DNA of 64,000 bases from Hornefia porci (GCF_001940235.1 NZ_MJIE01000001.1:868001-932000); one strand, 5' to 3'. Counted from the stretch's first letter, positions 26,018-35,064 are shown. Notes: generated by a model from the sequence alone, not told the origin. Numbers and translations: made by a program.

Positions 26018-27133
26018 ATGAATAAAAAAAGACTCATTCCTGAAATTCTGATTTTTATCGCTGTGGTCTGCGCCGTATGGATTTTCACGACCAACGATGC
26101 GTTCCTGTACAAAACGGGCGTCGCAAGAATCACGAAGGTCCGCAGCGAATACACCGGTTCCCGGACCGGAACGGACGGCTCCCGCAGCTTCCGCGAAAAA
26201 TATTACCGTCAGACGATTACGGCGGTCATGAAGAACGGCTCTCACAAAGGTGAAACGGTGACGCTGACCGCGTCCTTCACCAGCTCAGGAGTCTACGACA
26301 CCGAGTACAGCGCCGGCGACTTCATCTTTGTCGAAGCACTGAAGGCCTCTGGCGACGGTCTGACGGGTACTGTGACCGGAACGAAACGGGATGCCCTCGT
26401 CATCACGATTCTCACGATTTTATTCGGACTGTTCCTGCTCATCGGCGGCAGGCGGGGCGCGCTGACAATCCTGAGTCTGGTTCTGAATATGGCGGCGTTC
26501 TATGTCGTGCTGATGCTGTATACCAGAGGAATCAATATGCTGGTCGCCACGATTCCGATGACCGTCTTCTTTACCGCCATGCTGCTGTTTTTCATGTACG
26601 GAAAAAGCGAACGAACCTGGATTTCCTTTGTCGCCACCCTGGTCACCGTCGCAGCTACAACACTCATCGCGGCTGCGGTGATCCGCTTCGGCGGGCGGGT
26701 GGATTACGACTTCATGGACTATCTGAACCAGCCCTATGAACAGCGGGATGCAAATCTCATCTTCCTGTCCGAGATTCTGGTCGGCTGTCTGGGCGCAGTC
26801 ATGGATGTAGTCGTCACGATGGTTATGACGGTGGATCAGATCGCGGAAACAGGTCAGGCCCCCGGCCGCGGAGATTTCATTGCCTCCTGCAGAGCTGTCG
26901 GGGACGACCTGATCGGCACGATGATCGGACTGATGTTTTTCACCAACATCGCCGCCAGCCTCCCCTTTTTCCTGCTCTCACTGCGCAACGGGATCGGCCT
27001 GCAGACCGTCATCCGCTACAACATCTTCTTTGAGCTGGCCCGCTTCCTGACCGGCTCCATCGGCGTCGTACTGGCGATTCCGGTTTCCGCATCTGTCGCC
27101 GTATATTATTACAGAAGGAGAATGACACAATGA
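26018..27133 (+). CDS. YibE/F-family membrane protein (long, first of a pair)
   Basis: 371 residues: N-terminal membrane segment (10-27), extracytoplasmic domain to about 125, then about seven helices. GCLGAVMDVVVTMVMTVDQIAETG and FIASCRAVGDDLIGTMIGLMFFTNIAASLPFF are the family's conserved stretches. The stop overlaps the next gene's ATG (ATGA), and the second gene is a shorter paralogue, so the pair may form a heteromeric transporter-like complex; function is not established for this family. No ribosome binding site is present, in line with the predicted leaderless transcript. Confidence 0.88.
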   Translation: MNKKRLIPEILIFIAVVCAVWIFTTNDAFLYKTGVARITKVRSEYTGSRTGTDGSRSFREKYYRQTITAVMKNGSHKGETVTLTASFTSSGVYDTEYSAGDFIFVEALKASGDGLTGTVTGTKRDALVITILTILFGLFLLIGGRRGALTILSLVLNMAAFYVVLMLYTRGINMLVATIPMTVFFTAMLLFFMYGKSERTWISFVATLVTVAATTLIAAAVIRFGGRVDYDFMDYLNQPYEQRDANLIFLSEILVGCLGAVMDVVVTMVMTVDQIAETGQAPGRGDFIASCRAVGDDLIGTMIGLMFFTNIAASLPFFLLSLRNGIGLQTVIRYNIFFELARFLTGSIGVVLAIPVSASVAVYYYRRRMTQ

Positions 27134-27903
27134 TACTCGGAATACTCACTGCGATTCTCATCGTTCTGATCCTGCTGATCAGCGGCGACAAAGGCTCCCG
27201 CTCCATAGTAACCACGGTTCTGAACGCCGGACTGCTGCTTGCGGCAGTTTTTCTGATCGACCGCGGCGTTTCACCGGTTCCGGTCACCATCGGCTGCTGC
27301 GTGCTGATTACAGGAATCACGCTGTATTATCAGAATGAGGGCGGCGTCAAGTCACGCGCCTCCTTCCTGTCCGTTCTGGCTGTGATTTTAATCATGATTC
27401 CGCTGGTCTACTGGTTCGCACTGCACGCGAACGCCTCCGGCATCCCCGAAGAGCAGTATGAAATCACCGACTCTAACGGCTATACCCGGAACATCGGAAT
27501 CAGCATGCTGTCCCTGCAGATCTCCATCATGTTCATCGCACTTATCGGCACGGTGATCGATACCGCGGTCGCCATTACCGCTGCAATCTACGAAATCCGG
27601 GCAAACAATAAGGACCTTCCTCTGCGTGCTCTGATCGAATCCTCGTTCACAGTCAGCAAAGCGGTCCTCAGTACGTCCATCCATACGATTTTCTACATCT
27701 ATATTGCGGAATACATGACGCTGTTCATCCAGTACCTCACGGATTATTCCTTCACAACGGTACTGAACAGTCTGTCTCTCTCCCGGGAGCTGATCACCAT
27801 CTCCATCAGCGGCATCGGCTGCTGCCTGGCGGTCCCTGTCGCAACCGTTCTGGGCGCGGTCATGATCACTCGCGAGCATTGCGGTGATTCAGCAGAAGCT
27901 TGA
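27130..27903 (+). CDS. YibE/F-family membrane protein (short partner)
   Basis: 257 residues, about seven membrane helices, no extracytoplasmic N-terminal domain. The segment MFIALIGTVIDTAVAITAAIYEI corresponds to GAVMDVVV in the first protein. ATG overlaps the upstream stop by 4 nt, with GAAGGAG ahead, so translation is coupled. Its 3' end overlaps the convergent aroQ gene by 38 nt. Confidence 0.87.
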   Translation: MILGILTAILIVLILLISGDKGSRSIVTTVLNAGLLLAAVFLIDRGVSPVPVTIGCCVLITGITLYYQNEGGVKSRASFLSVLAVILIMIPLVYWFALHANASGIPEEQYEITDSNGYTRNIGISMLSLQISIMFIALIGTVIDTAVAITAAIYEIRANNKDLPLRALIESSFTVSKAVLSTSIHTIFYIYIAEYMTLFIQYLTDYSFTTVLNSLSLSRELITISISGIGCCLAVPVATVLGAVMITREHCGDSAEA

Positions 27904-28306
27904 TTCCCTCCACATATCCGTCGAAGCCTTTTCCGGCTATGGTTCCGATGCATGCGTCGCGTACAAAGGAAACCCGGCGGAAATCCTCCCGCTGATCCAC
28001 ATCGGAGAGATGCACCTCCACCGCAGGCAGTCCGACCGCCTTCAGCGCATCCAGGATCGCGATACTGGTATGTGTATAGGCAGCCGGATTGATGACAATG
28101 CCGTCCGCGTGCCCATACGCGTTCTGGATCATGTCCACCAGATCCCCTTCATGATTGGACTGGAAATATTCCACCGTAACATCCAGAGCCTGCGCCGCTC
28201 CGTCGATGTAATGGAGGAGATCCTGATAGGTCTTTTTTCCGTAAATGTCCGGCTCCCGAATCCCCAGCATATTGAGGTTCGGCCCGTTGATAACAAATAC
28301 CTTCAT
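27866..28306 (-). CDS. aroQ: Type II 3-dehydroquinate dehydratase
   Basis: 146 residues, the family's length. Motifs NGPNLNMLGIREPDIYG (catalytic Tyr), NHEGDLVDMIQ, INPAAYTHTSIAILDAL (His region) and EVHLSD are intact. It converts 3-dehydroquinate to 3-dehydroshikimate, the third step of the shikimate route. Its ATG shares one base with the upstream stop (TAATG). Last gene of the aromatic operon; the end overlaps the convergent YibE/F gene. Confidence 0.96.
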   Translation of the reverse strand: MKVFVINGPNLNMLGIREPDIYGKKTYQDLLHYIDGAAQALDVTVEYFQSNHEGDLVDMIQNAYGHADGIVINPAAYTHTSIAILDALKAVGLPAVEVHLSDVDQREDFRRVSFVRDACIGTIAGKGFDGYVEGIKLLLNHRNARE

Positions 28307-29496
28307 TATCTCATCTCCTGATTATTGTCAATATAGTAGTCGCTCCAGCTTTCATAGGCGTCCCTGCGTTCATCGTACAGAATCTCCACGGGGGTCGTCA
28401 GAAGAAGCGGTCTGCCGTCGGTTTCCAGCTTGTCCAGATCCCGCTTGATCCAGATCACACTGCCGTTCTGCCGGATAATATTGTAGTTTACTTTGTTCTT
28501 GACGATACCGCCGCCCGTGGCGATCACCAGCCCCCGGCGCATGCACGCCTTCCGCAGCATCTCTGTCTCCACACGGCGGAAATAGGGTTCGCCCTTCTTC
28601 TCGAAAATTTCGGGGATGCTCATTCCCTCACTCTCTGCCACCATGTCGTCTATGTCCACAAATTCCCGGCCCATGCGCTCCGCCATCTTTCGCCCCAGCA
28701 TGGTCTTGCCCGAGCCGGGCATCCCGATCAGGATTTTGTTCAGCATCGCATCCCTCACCTCGTCTACCGCGACGGGGATTTCTTCAGGGTCAATTTCCGT
28801 TCCCTGAAACAGCTCACTTGCCTCCCATGCCTGCGCCACAAGCATCTCGAGACCGCTGGTGCAGGGGATTTCTCTTTCCATGGCGTCCAGGATCAGCTTG
28901 GTTCGGTTCGGATTGTAGATTAAATCCACCACGCCGCGGCAGTCAGGGAACCGGTCCAGATCCACCAGAGACACCAGGTTGTTCGGATACATTCCCACCG
29001 GCGTCGTGTTGACGATGATCTGCGCGTCGAAATTTCTGTCCATGTTCTCGTAATTGTTCTCACCGGTTCTGGAAACAGTGACGATCTCCCTCGCTCCCAG
29101 ATCCTCCAGCACGGTTCTTACTGTGTGTGAGGAGCCGCCGGATCCGAGAATCACGCACTTCTGCCCTCCCGGATCGATACGGTTCGTTTCCAGCATATAG
29201 CGGAATCCGAAATAGTCCGTATTATAGCCGGTCAGCCTGCCGCTGTCATCCCGGACAATGGTGTTGACACTTCCGATCCTCCGGCTGTCGTTGCTGATCT
29301 CATCACAGAGCTCCATCACCTTCCGTTTGTACGGAATCGTCACATTGAATCCGTCGTAGAGTCCGGATCGGAGCAGTGTCTCCAGATCCTCCGGCTCCAC
29401 CTCGCAGAGTTCATACTCGTAGTCCCCGAATTTGCTGTGAATCAGCGGTGAATAGCTGTGTCCCAGTCTGCCGCCGATCAGTGCGAACTTATACAT
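28306..29496 (-). CDS. aroE-aroK: Bifunctional shikimate dehydrogenase / shikimate kinase
   Basis: 396 residues in one frame. Residues 1-250 are AroE: FALIGGRLGHSYSPLIHSKFG, the catalytic Lys/Asp blocks VTIPYKRKVM and NTDYFGF, the GSGGSSHTVRTVLEDL nucleotide loop (a G-x-G-G-S-S variant). Residues 250-396 are AroK: ILIGMPGSGKTMLGRKMAERMG (Walker A), VDIDDM, FRRVETEML, ATGGGIV and RPLL. The order reduces dehydroshikimate and phosphorylates shikimate in sequence. A fused AroE-AroK is not the common bacterial arrangement. It is embedded between chorismate mutase and aroQ. Confidence 0.93.
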   Translation of the reverse strand: MYKFALIGGRLGHSYSPLIHSKFGDYEYELCEVEPEDLETLLRSGLYDGFNVTIPYKRKVMELCDEISNDSRRIGSVNTIVRDDSGRLTGYNTDYFGFRYMLETNRIDPGGQKCVILGSGGSSHTVRTVLEDLGAREIVTVSRTGENNYENMDRNFDAQIIVNTTPVGMYPNNLVSLVDLDRFPDCRGVVDLIYNPNRTKLILDAMEREIPCTSGLEMLVAQAWEASELFQGTEIDPEEIPVAVDEVRDAMLNKILIGMPGSGKTMLGRKMAERMGREFVDIDDMVAESEGMSIPEIFEKKGEPYFRRVETEMLRKACMRRGLVIATGGGIVKNKVNYNIIRQNGSVIWIKRDLDKLETDGRPLLLTTPVEILYDERRDAYESWSDYYIDNNQEMR

Positions 29497-29521
29497 ATAT
29501 CTACTCCATGTCTTTTCGGCA

Positions 29522-29788
29522 TTAGCGGTCCAGGAGACGCCGCTGGTAATCGCGGCTCATCTCCAGTATCTTATTATACAGCATTTTGCAGTATTGTGCC
29601 ATATTTTCATCTGCAAGTTCACCTATCTGACGCATTTTTTCTGTTTCCCGGTCTCTGTCCAGAACGGGCGCGCCCGTCTCCTGCTTGCAGCGGGCAATAT
29701 CTCCCGCCACACGCATCCGCTGCTGAAACAGCTCCACGATCTGCCGGTCGATCGCGTCGATTTCTTCTCTGTATTCGGTCAGTCCCAT
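29522..29788 (-). CDS. Free-standing AroQ-type chorismate mutase
   Basis: 88 residues from the ATG at 29788 (AGGAAGGG upstream; a GTG at 29800 is less likely). Helix 1 carries YREEIDAIDRQIVELFQQRM with the catalytic Arg of helix 1 (equivalent of E. coli Arg11), the Arg28 equivalent and, after it, the Lys39 equivalent in IARCKQETG; the C-terminal helix has YNKILEMSRDYQ with the Gln88 equivalent. It rearranges chorismate to prephenate. It directly follows pheA, which has its own mutase domain lacking the helix-1 Arg. Confidence 0.9.
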   Translation of the reverse strand: MGLTEYREEIDAIDRQIVELFQQRMRVAGDIARCKQETGAPVLDRDRETEKMRQIGELADENMAQYCKMLYNKILEMSRDYQRRLLDR

Positions 29789-29802
29789 ACCCTTCCTCAC
29801 TG

Positions 29803-30945
29803 TCAGATTTCACTGTAGCTTCCAAGATAACGCAGCTCCTGCGAGAGCTCCTCCGTCTGATTCATCAGACGGATAAATTTTTCGGAATACGCCTCCGCCT
29901 CGATGTCGAAATAGAACCGGTACACGAAATCCCGCGTCGGGATCGGACGGCTCTCCAGCTTGAACAGATTGATGTCAAGCGCGTAAAAACGGGCCAGGAC
30001 ATTGTACAGCGAGCCGGGCCTGTGGAAAACCGTCAGCATCAGCGAGGTTTTATTGGCGCCCGGATAGATTTCCAGGTTCTTGCTGATGCAGATGAAGCGC
30101 GTGTAATTATTCCCGCTGTCCTGCACAGATTCCTCCAGGCAGTCCAGGTCGTAAAGCTCGCCGCACTCATAGGAGGCCAGCGCCGCAACGTCTCTGCGCT
30201 CCGACCGGGAGACAAGCTCCGCCGCCTCTGCCGTATTCGCACACACGGTCACCTTCACATCACGGAAGTTCTTGAGATAGTCCTCGCACTGCAGAATCGC
30301 CTGCTCGTGAGAGAAAACTTCGCGTATTTCATCCCGATGCACTCCCTTGTTTGCCAGGAGACAGTGATTGATCTTCAGACGGACGCTTCTGACGATATAG
30401 AAATTATATTTTGTCATCAGAGCGTAGATCGTATTGACCGAACCTGCGGTGCTGTTTTCCAGCGGAAGCACGCCGTACTGGCACAGTCCCTGATCGATGG
30501 CGGCGAAAACGCCGTTGAAATTTTTCGTATAGAGGATCTTCGGAGTAGAAAACAGTTTGTCACAGGCCTGCTGCTGATAAGCCCCCTGTACCCCCTGGCA
30601 CGCCACCAGCGCCCGCTCCGGGAACACCTTCGGCGTGGTTTCACAGGCTTTCTTGATTTTCTTCACAAGAGGAGTATCCTCCAGCACCACCTTGCGCTGA
30701 TGATCCTTTGTCAGCTCATTCAGCGTGTTATACATCAGCTTCGTATAGACAGCCATATCCTCCGGCGCGCGGGCGGTGATATCCTCCAGCTTCCGGCGCT
30801 CTGCCACGGGATCGTGAACGGGAAGGCCCTTCTCCTTCTTCAGACGGGCCTCCTCCTCCGAAAGCGCGAGACGCTCCTTCAGCATCCGCATGATTTCATC
30901 ATCGACCTGACTGATCCTTTTTTCATAGTCCGAAATTTCATTCAT
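29803..30945 (-). CDS. pheA: Chorismate mutase / prephenate dehydratase (P-protein)
   Basis: 380 residues: AroQ-type mutase domain (1-90), prephenate dehydratase domain (about 105-285) with VACQGVQGAYQQQAC, LPLENSTAGSVNTIY (usual TxR region reading NNYTRFICIS), and a C-terminal ACT domain (TSLMLTVFHRPGSLYNVLARF ... LESRPI) for Phe feedback. In the mutase domain the helix-1 catalytic arginine position is Glu8 (YEKRISQVD against the usual LRxxIxxxD), while the later Arg, Lys and Gln residues are kept. Overlaps aroC by 8 nt. Confidence 0.94.
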   Translation of the reverse strand: MNEISDYEKRISQVDDEIMRMLKERLALSEEEARLKKEKGLPVHDPVAERRKLEDITARAPEDMAVYTKLMYNTLNELTKDHQRKVVLEDTPLVKKIKKACETTPKVFPERALVACQGVQGAYQQQACDKLFSTPKILYTKNFNGVFAAIDQGLCQYGVLPLENSTAGSVNTIYALMTKYNFYIVRSVRLKINHCLLANKGVHRDEIREVFSHEQAILQCEDYLKNFRDVKVTVCANTAEAAELVSRSERRDVAALASYECGELYDLDCLEESVQDSGNNYTRFICISKNLEIYPGANKTSLMLTVFHRPGSLYNVLARFYALDINLFKLESRPIPTRDFVYRFYFDIEAEAYSEKFIRLMNQTEELSQELRYLGSYSEI

Positions 30946-31972
30946 TATTCCTGTCCTCCATTCTGTATTCCCTCTCCGGTCTGATTTCGCCGGCCGTCAG
31001 ATCGTAAATCGCCATCGCGGCGGCCGCTTCCACGCAGGGAACCGCTCTGGGTACGATACAGGGATCGTGACGTCCCTGCACTGTCATTTTCACGTTCTCC
31101 CCCGTGTCATATCGGATGCTGTCCTGTTCTTTCCCTATGGATGGCGTCGGCTTGACGGCGACGCGGAACACGATGGGCATTCCGCTGGAGATACCTCCGA
31201 GGATCCCGCCGTGGTTATTCGTTCTGGTCTTTACGGTCCCGCCGTCAAAGTAAAATGCGTCGTTGTTTTCGCTTCCCCGGAGCCTGGCGGCCTCGAAGCC
31301 TCTGCCGAACTCGATTCCCTTTACGGCCGGGATTCCGAATACGGCGAGGGAAATACGGTTTTCCAGGCCGTCGTAAATGGGATCGCCGATTCCGGGAGGC
31401 ATCCCGTCCACGACGCATTCGATGATTCCTCCCACAGAATCCTTCTCCGCCATGGCCTTCTCAATCTCACCGCGGGGGTCTTCCGCATTTCCGCCGATTT
31501 CCAGTATCCTCGCACGAACTGTAATTTCCTCCGCTTCAAGGGCCTGAAGAAAGATTCCGCCCGCGATGCACAGCGGAGCCGTCAGACGTCCGCTGAAATG
31601 ACCTCCGCCTCTGCAGTCTTCATTGCCGCCGTACCGCATTCTCGCGGCGTAATCCGCATGCCCCGGACGGGGAATGTTTTCCATCTGCGAATAATCTCCC
31701 GACCGGGTATCGCGGTTTCGGATAATGGCGGTAATGGGAGTGCCGCAGGTCACTCCGCCCCGTATTCCGCAGAGAAACTCCGGACGATCCTCCTCCCTTC
31801 GCGCTGTCGTAAACCGACTCCGCCCCGGCGCCCGCCGGTCGAGAAAATGCTGAAGCCGCTCCATATCGACGGAAACTCCCGCCGGCATCCCGTCGATGCT
31901 GACGCCGACGGCCGCACCGTGAGATTCCCCGAAAATCGAAACTCTGATGTTTTTTCCAAATTCTGATGCCAT
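30938..31972 (-). CDS. aroC: Chorismate synthase
   Basis: 344 residues. Starts MASEFGKNIRVSIFGESHGAAVGV; GRSRFTTARREED, RPGHADYAARMRYGGNEDCRGGGHFSGRLTA and RTNNHGGILGGISSGMPIVFRVAVKPTPSI are the flavin and substrate motifs of AroC. It eliminates phosphate from EPSP to give chorismate using reduced FMN. It starts 3 nt after aroA. Confidence 0.96.
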   Translation of the reverse strand: MASEFGKNIRVSIFGESHGAAVGVSIDGMPAGVSVDMERLQHFLDRRAPGRSRFTTARREEDRPEFLCGIRGGVTCGTPITAIIRNRDTRSGDYSQMENIPRPGHADYAARMRYGGNEDCRGGGHFSGRLTAPLCIAGGIFLQALEAEEITVRARILEIGGNAEDPRGEIEKAMAEKDSVGGIIECVVDGMPPGIGDPIYDGLENRISLAVFGIPAVKGIEFGRGFEAARLRGSENNDAFYFDGGTVKTRTNNHGGILGGISSGMPIVFRVAVKPTPSIGKEQDSIRYDTGENVKMTVQGRHDPCIVPRAVPCVEAAAAMAIYDLTAGEIRPEREYRMEDRNNE

Positions 31973-31975
31973 ATT

Positions 31976-33175
31976 CTACTTCAGATTCCCCGCCAGTCCG
32001 GCCCGTTCCAGCTCCTGAAAAAAGCCGGGCCAGGATTTGCTGACGGCCTCCTTTCCTCTGATGATTACTTTGTGCTCACATACCAGCGACGCCATGGCCT
32101 CCATCATCACGATGCGATGATCCCCCCAGGACTTCACATAGCCTCCGATCAGACTCGCTCCGCCGGAACCGCGAATCACAAGCTTGTCCTTTTTTTCTCT
32201 TACCCGTGCTCCCAGCGCGTTCAGCGACTCTGCGACAGAGGTCAGACGATCGCTTTCCTTCAGTCTGAGGCGCCCGGCGTTGTTGATGTCCGTTCTTCCG
32301 GACGCCACCGATGCCGCAAGCGCAATGACCGGAGCCAGATCCGGAACGCCCGAGACGTCCACCTCCGTTCCCGTGAGACGGGAGGGAAACGCGGTGATTT
32401 CACTGCCATCCCAGCGAAGCTCCGCTCCGAAGTCCCGCAGAATATCCACAATCCTGCGGTCCCCCTGCAGCGAATCCTTTCGCAGCCCCCGCACCGTCAC
32501 CGGCTCTTTCCCGATCACTCCGGCACAGAGCCAGAATGCGGCGTTCGACCAGTCGCCCTCGACCACATACTGCCGGGGGCCCTGATACATCTGACCGCCC
32601 GGAATTTCGTAGCAGCATCCGTCGCCGGTGATCTTCTTGACCCAGCCGATTCCGAACCTCGTCAGAACCTCCGCGGTGATATCCACATAGGCGGAGGATT
32701 CCAGCGGGCCTTCAATCACAACGGTGCTGTTTCCCGGCAGAAGGGGCAGAGCTGTCAGGAGTCCGCTGATGAACTGCGAGGACACGTTTCCGGGAATAAC
32801 GTATACGCCGGACGTCAGCTGCCCCTCGATGGTCACCGGAGAGACTCCGGGCGGGCTGAGCCTGCACCCGTGCCGCTCCAGCTCTTCCCGCAGCGGGGAC
32901 AAAGGCCGGTCAGCCAGTCTTCCCTTTGTCATAAACACGCCTCTTCTCCCCAGCGCACCCATGACCGGAAGCAGGAAACGCAGGGTGGAGCCGCTCTCTC
33001 CGCATTCCATCACGGACTCTCCCTCCCGCAGCGCACGCACGCATTCCCGTGTGGCCTCGATGTCTTCTGATGTGAATCGGCAGATCACCTGGCTGGGATG
33101 ATCCGACAGCGCCGAACACAGATAAGCCCTGTGCGCGAATGATTTTGAAGGAATGATGTCTATAATGATACTCAA
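31976..33175 (-). CDS. aroA: 3-phosphoshikimate 1-carboxyvinyltransferase (EPSP synthase)
   Basis: 399 residues from a TTG at 33175 that overlaps the tyrA stop (TTGA) with GGAG about 7 nt upstream; the resulting start LSIIIDIIPSKSFAHRAYLCSAL fits the family's KSxxHR block, whereas the longer frame to 33232 has no family sequence. Further blocks: CGESGSTLRFLLPV, VSSQFISGLLTALPLL, VEGDWSNAAFWL, LRLKESDRLTSVAE, SWGDHRIVMMEAMASLV and SKSWPGFF. It adds enolpyruvate from PEP to shikimate 3-phosphate. Confidence 0.95.
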   Translation of the reverse strand: MSIIIDIIPSKSFAHRAYLCSALSDHPSQVICRFTSEDIEATRECVRALREGESVMECGESGSTLRFLLPVMGALGRRGVFMTKGRLADRPLSPLREELERHGCRLSPPGVSPVTIEGQLTSGVYVIPGNVSSQFISGLLTALPLLPGNSTVVIEGPLESSAYVDITAEVLTRFGIGWVKKITGDGCCYEIPGGQMYQGPRQYVVEGDWSNAAFWLCAGVIGKEPVTVRGLRKDSLQGDRRIVDILRDFGAELRWDGSEITAFPSRLTGTEVDVSGVPDLAPVIALAASVASGRTDINNAGRLRLKESDRLTSVAESLNALGARVREKKDKLVIRGSGGASLIGGYVKSWGDHRIVMMEAMASLVCEHKVIIRGKEAVSKSWPGFFQELERAGLAGNLK

Positions 33176-34041
33176 TTTCGTTCTCCGTTGATCTGCGCGG
33201 GACCGCACTTCTCCAGCACCGCACTCTTGCATTTTTTGCCCTCTGCCAGCAGCTGCTCCAGACGCCCGCGGTCGCCGTCCTCAATCGCGTCGCGGTACCG
33301 GGTCAGCTCCCCGATCAGGCCGTCGATTTCCTTTGTCAGATAATCTCTGTTTTCCAGGAAGAGCTCAGACCACATCTTCTCGTCCAGATATGCCACACGG
33401 GTGAAGTCCTGGTAGCTCCCGGCGGAGATCATCTGGCTGTCCGCCAGCGCGGTGTCGCTTTTTATGAATCCGTTTGACACGAGATGCGGCATCTGAGAGG
33501 TAAATGCAATGACCCGGTCATGCTCCTCCGCCGTGGTAATTCCCACGCGTCCGAAGCCTGCCAGCATCAGCATCCCCTTCACCTTCATCAGCAGTTCCAT
33601 GTCGTCTGCATGCTCCGGAACCAGAATAAAGGGCGCGTCCCGGAAGAGATCGTCCGAGCTGTGCTTGATGCCGCCCCGCTCCTTTCCCGCCATGGGATGG
33701 CCTCCCATATAAGTCAGTCCGTGCTCCGCGGCGACGGGGAAGCAGTGGCTGCAGACGTACCGCTTGGTTCCGCAGCAGTCGATGACAACAGTCTGTCCGG
33801 AAATCTTCTCCGCATTCTCCTTAAACCATTTTACCGCCTGTACCGGTGTGACTGCAATCAGAATCAGATCACATTCCCGGATATTTCCGTCGGTAAGCTC
33901 TGCGTCAATCGCCTCTGCCATCAGCGCATACTGGGTCGTGAGAGGATCAATGTCCTGCCCGTATACGGTGACGCCGGCGCTGCGGTATGCTTTCCCGAGG
34001 GAACCTCCGATCAGGCCCAGGCCTGCGATTCCCACCTTCAT
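33172..34041 (-). CDS. tyrA: Prephenate dehydrogenase
   Basis: 289 residues. N-terminal Rossmann motif GIAGLGLIGGSLGKAY; MGGHPMAGKERGGI with the catalytic His; LVSNGFIKSD and the helical dimer domain SAGSYQDFTRVAYLDEKMWSELFLENRDYL follow. No ACT domain. It oxidises prephenate to 4-hydroxyphenylpyruvate for tyrosine. The ATG overlaps the aroF stop by 4 nt. Confidence 0.95.
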   Translation of the reverse strand: MKVGIAGLGLIGGSLGKAYRSAGVTVYGQDIDPLTTQYALMAEAIDAELTDGNIRECDLILIAVTPVQAVKWFKENAEKISGQTVVIDCCGTKRYVCSHCFPVAAEHGLTYMGGHPMAGKERGGIKHSSDDLFRDAPFILVPEHADDMELLMKVKGMLMLAGFGRVGITTAEEHDRVIAFTSQMPHLVSNGFIKSDTALADSQMISAGSYQDFTRVAYLDEKMWSELFLENRDYLTKEIDGLIGELTRYRDAIEDGDRGRLEQLLAEGKKCKSAVLEKCGPAQINGERN

Positions 34042-35039
34042 GCTACCACCTCCCGGATCCTGCGCACCTTCTTCATCGTCTCATCAAACTGCAGCGGCGT
34101 CAGGGACTGCGCCCCGTCGCACAAAGCCATGGGCGGATTGTTATGCACCTCGATCATCAGGCCGTCCGCGCCGCCCGCGGTCGCCGCCATGGCCATCGGC
34201 TCCACCAGATCTGAATGCCCCGTCGCATGACTGGGATCTACTACCACCGGAAGATGCGTCAGGTTATGCAGGACCGGAATCACGGAAAGATCCAGAGTGT
34301 TTCGGGTGTAGGTCTCGAATGTCCGGATTCCGCGTTCACAAAGAATCACGTTCTCATTCCCTCCGCTCATGATGTATTCCGCACTCATCAGAAGTTCCTT
34401 GATGGTATTCGCCAGTCCCCTCTTCAGCAGAATCGGTTTATCTGTGCGCCCCAGCTCCTTCAGGAGCTCAAAGTTCTGCATATTCCGCGCTCCCACCTGG
34501 ATCACGTCCACATCCTCGAACAGATCGAGATGATCCTGATTCATAATTTCCGTCACGATGGGAAGCCCCGTCTCCCTCTTCGCCTCCAGAAGGAGCTTCA
34601 GCCCTTCCGCCTTCAGTCCCTGAAAGTCATACGGCGAGGTTCTCGGCTTGAACGCGCCGCCCCTGAGCATCGTGGCTCCGGACGCTTTGACCGCCTTTGC
34701 GACTTCGATAATCTGCTCCTCCGTCTCTACCGAACACGGGCCCGCAATCACCGCGAAGCTTCCGCCGCCGATCTTTCTTCCCCCGACGTCGATGACCGAG
34801 TCCTCCGGATGAAACTTCCGGTTCGCCTTCTTGAACGGCTCTGAGATCAGCGCCACATGCTCGACGATATCGAGGAGCTCCAGCATCTCCACATCAATTC
34901 CGCTGGTATCGCCGATCAGACCCAGCACGGTCTGGTTGTCGTTCTCATACTCGTGTACACGAAGTCCCTGATCTTCAAACCATTTAATCAGCATCCGTTT
35001 CTGTTCTTCTGTAGTACCTGCCTTTAAAACTGTAACCAT
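34038..35039 (-). CDS. aroF: 3-deoxy-7-phosphoheptulonate synthase (type I beta, with N-terminal regulatory domain)
   Basis: 333 residues: an N-terminal ferredoxin-like domain (1-70, MVTVLKAGTTEEQKRMLIKWFEDQGLRVHEY) of the Thermotoga/Pyrococcus type, then the barrel with FAVIAGPCSVETEEQI, RGGAFKPRTSPYDFQGL, QVGARNMQNFELLKELG, LKRGLANTIKELLMSAEYIMSGGN and VVDPSHATGHSDLV. It condenses PEP and erythrose 4-phosphate, committing carbon to aromatics; the small domain usually mediates Tyr/Phe inhibition. First gene of the operon, behind the attenuator. Confidence 0.95.
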   Translation of the reverse strand: MVTVLKAGTTEEQKRMLIKWFEDQGLRVHEYENDNQTVLGLIGDTSGIDVEMLELLDIVEHVALISEPFKKANRKFHPEDSVIDVGGRKIGGGSFAVIAGPCSVETEEQIIEVAKAVKASGATMLRGGAFKPRTSPYDFQGLKAEGLKLLLEAKRETGLPIVTEIMNQDHLDLFEDVDVIQVGARNMQNFELLKELGRTDKPILLKRGLANTIKELLMSAEYIMSGGNENVILCERGIRTFETYTRNTLDLSVIPVLHNLTHLPVVVDPSHATGHSDLVEPMAMAATAGGADGLMIEVHNNPPMALCDGAQSLTPLQFDETMKKVRRIREVVA

Positions 35040-35064
35040 TTGATTTCTCCTCCAGTTCTCATAG

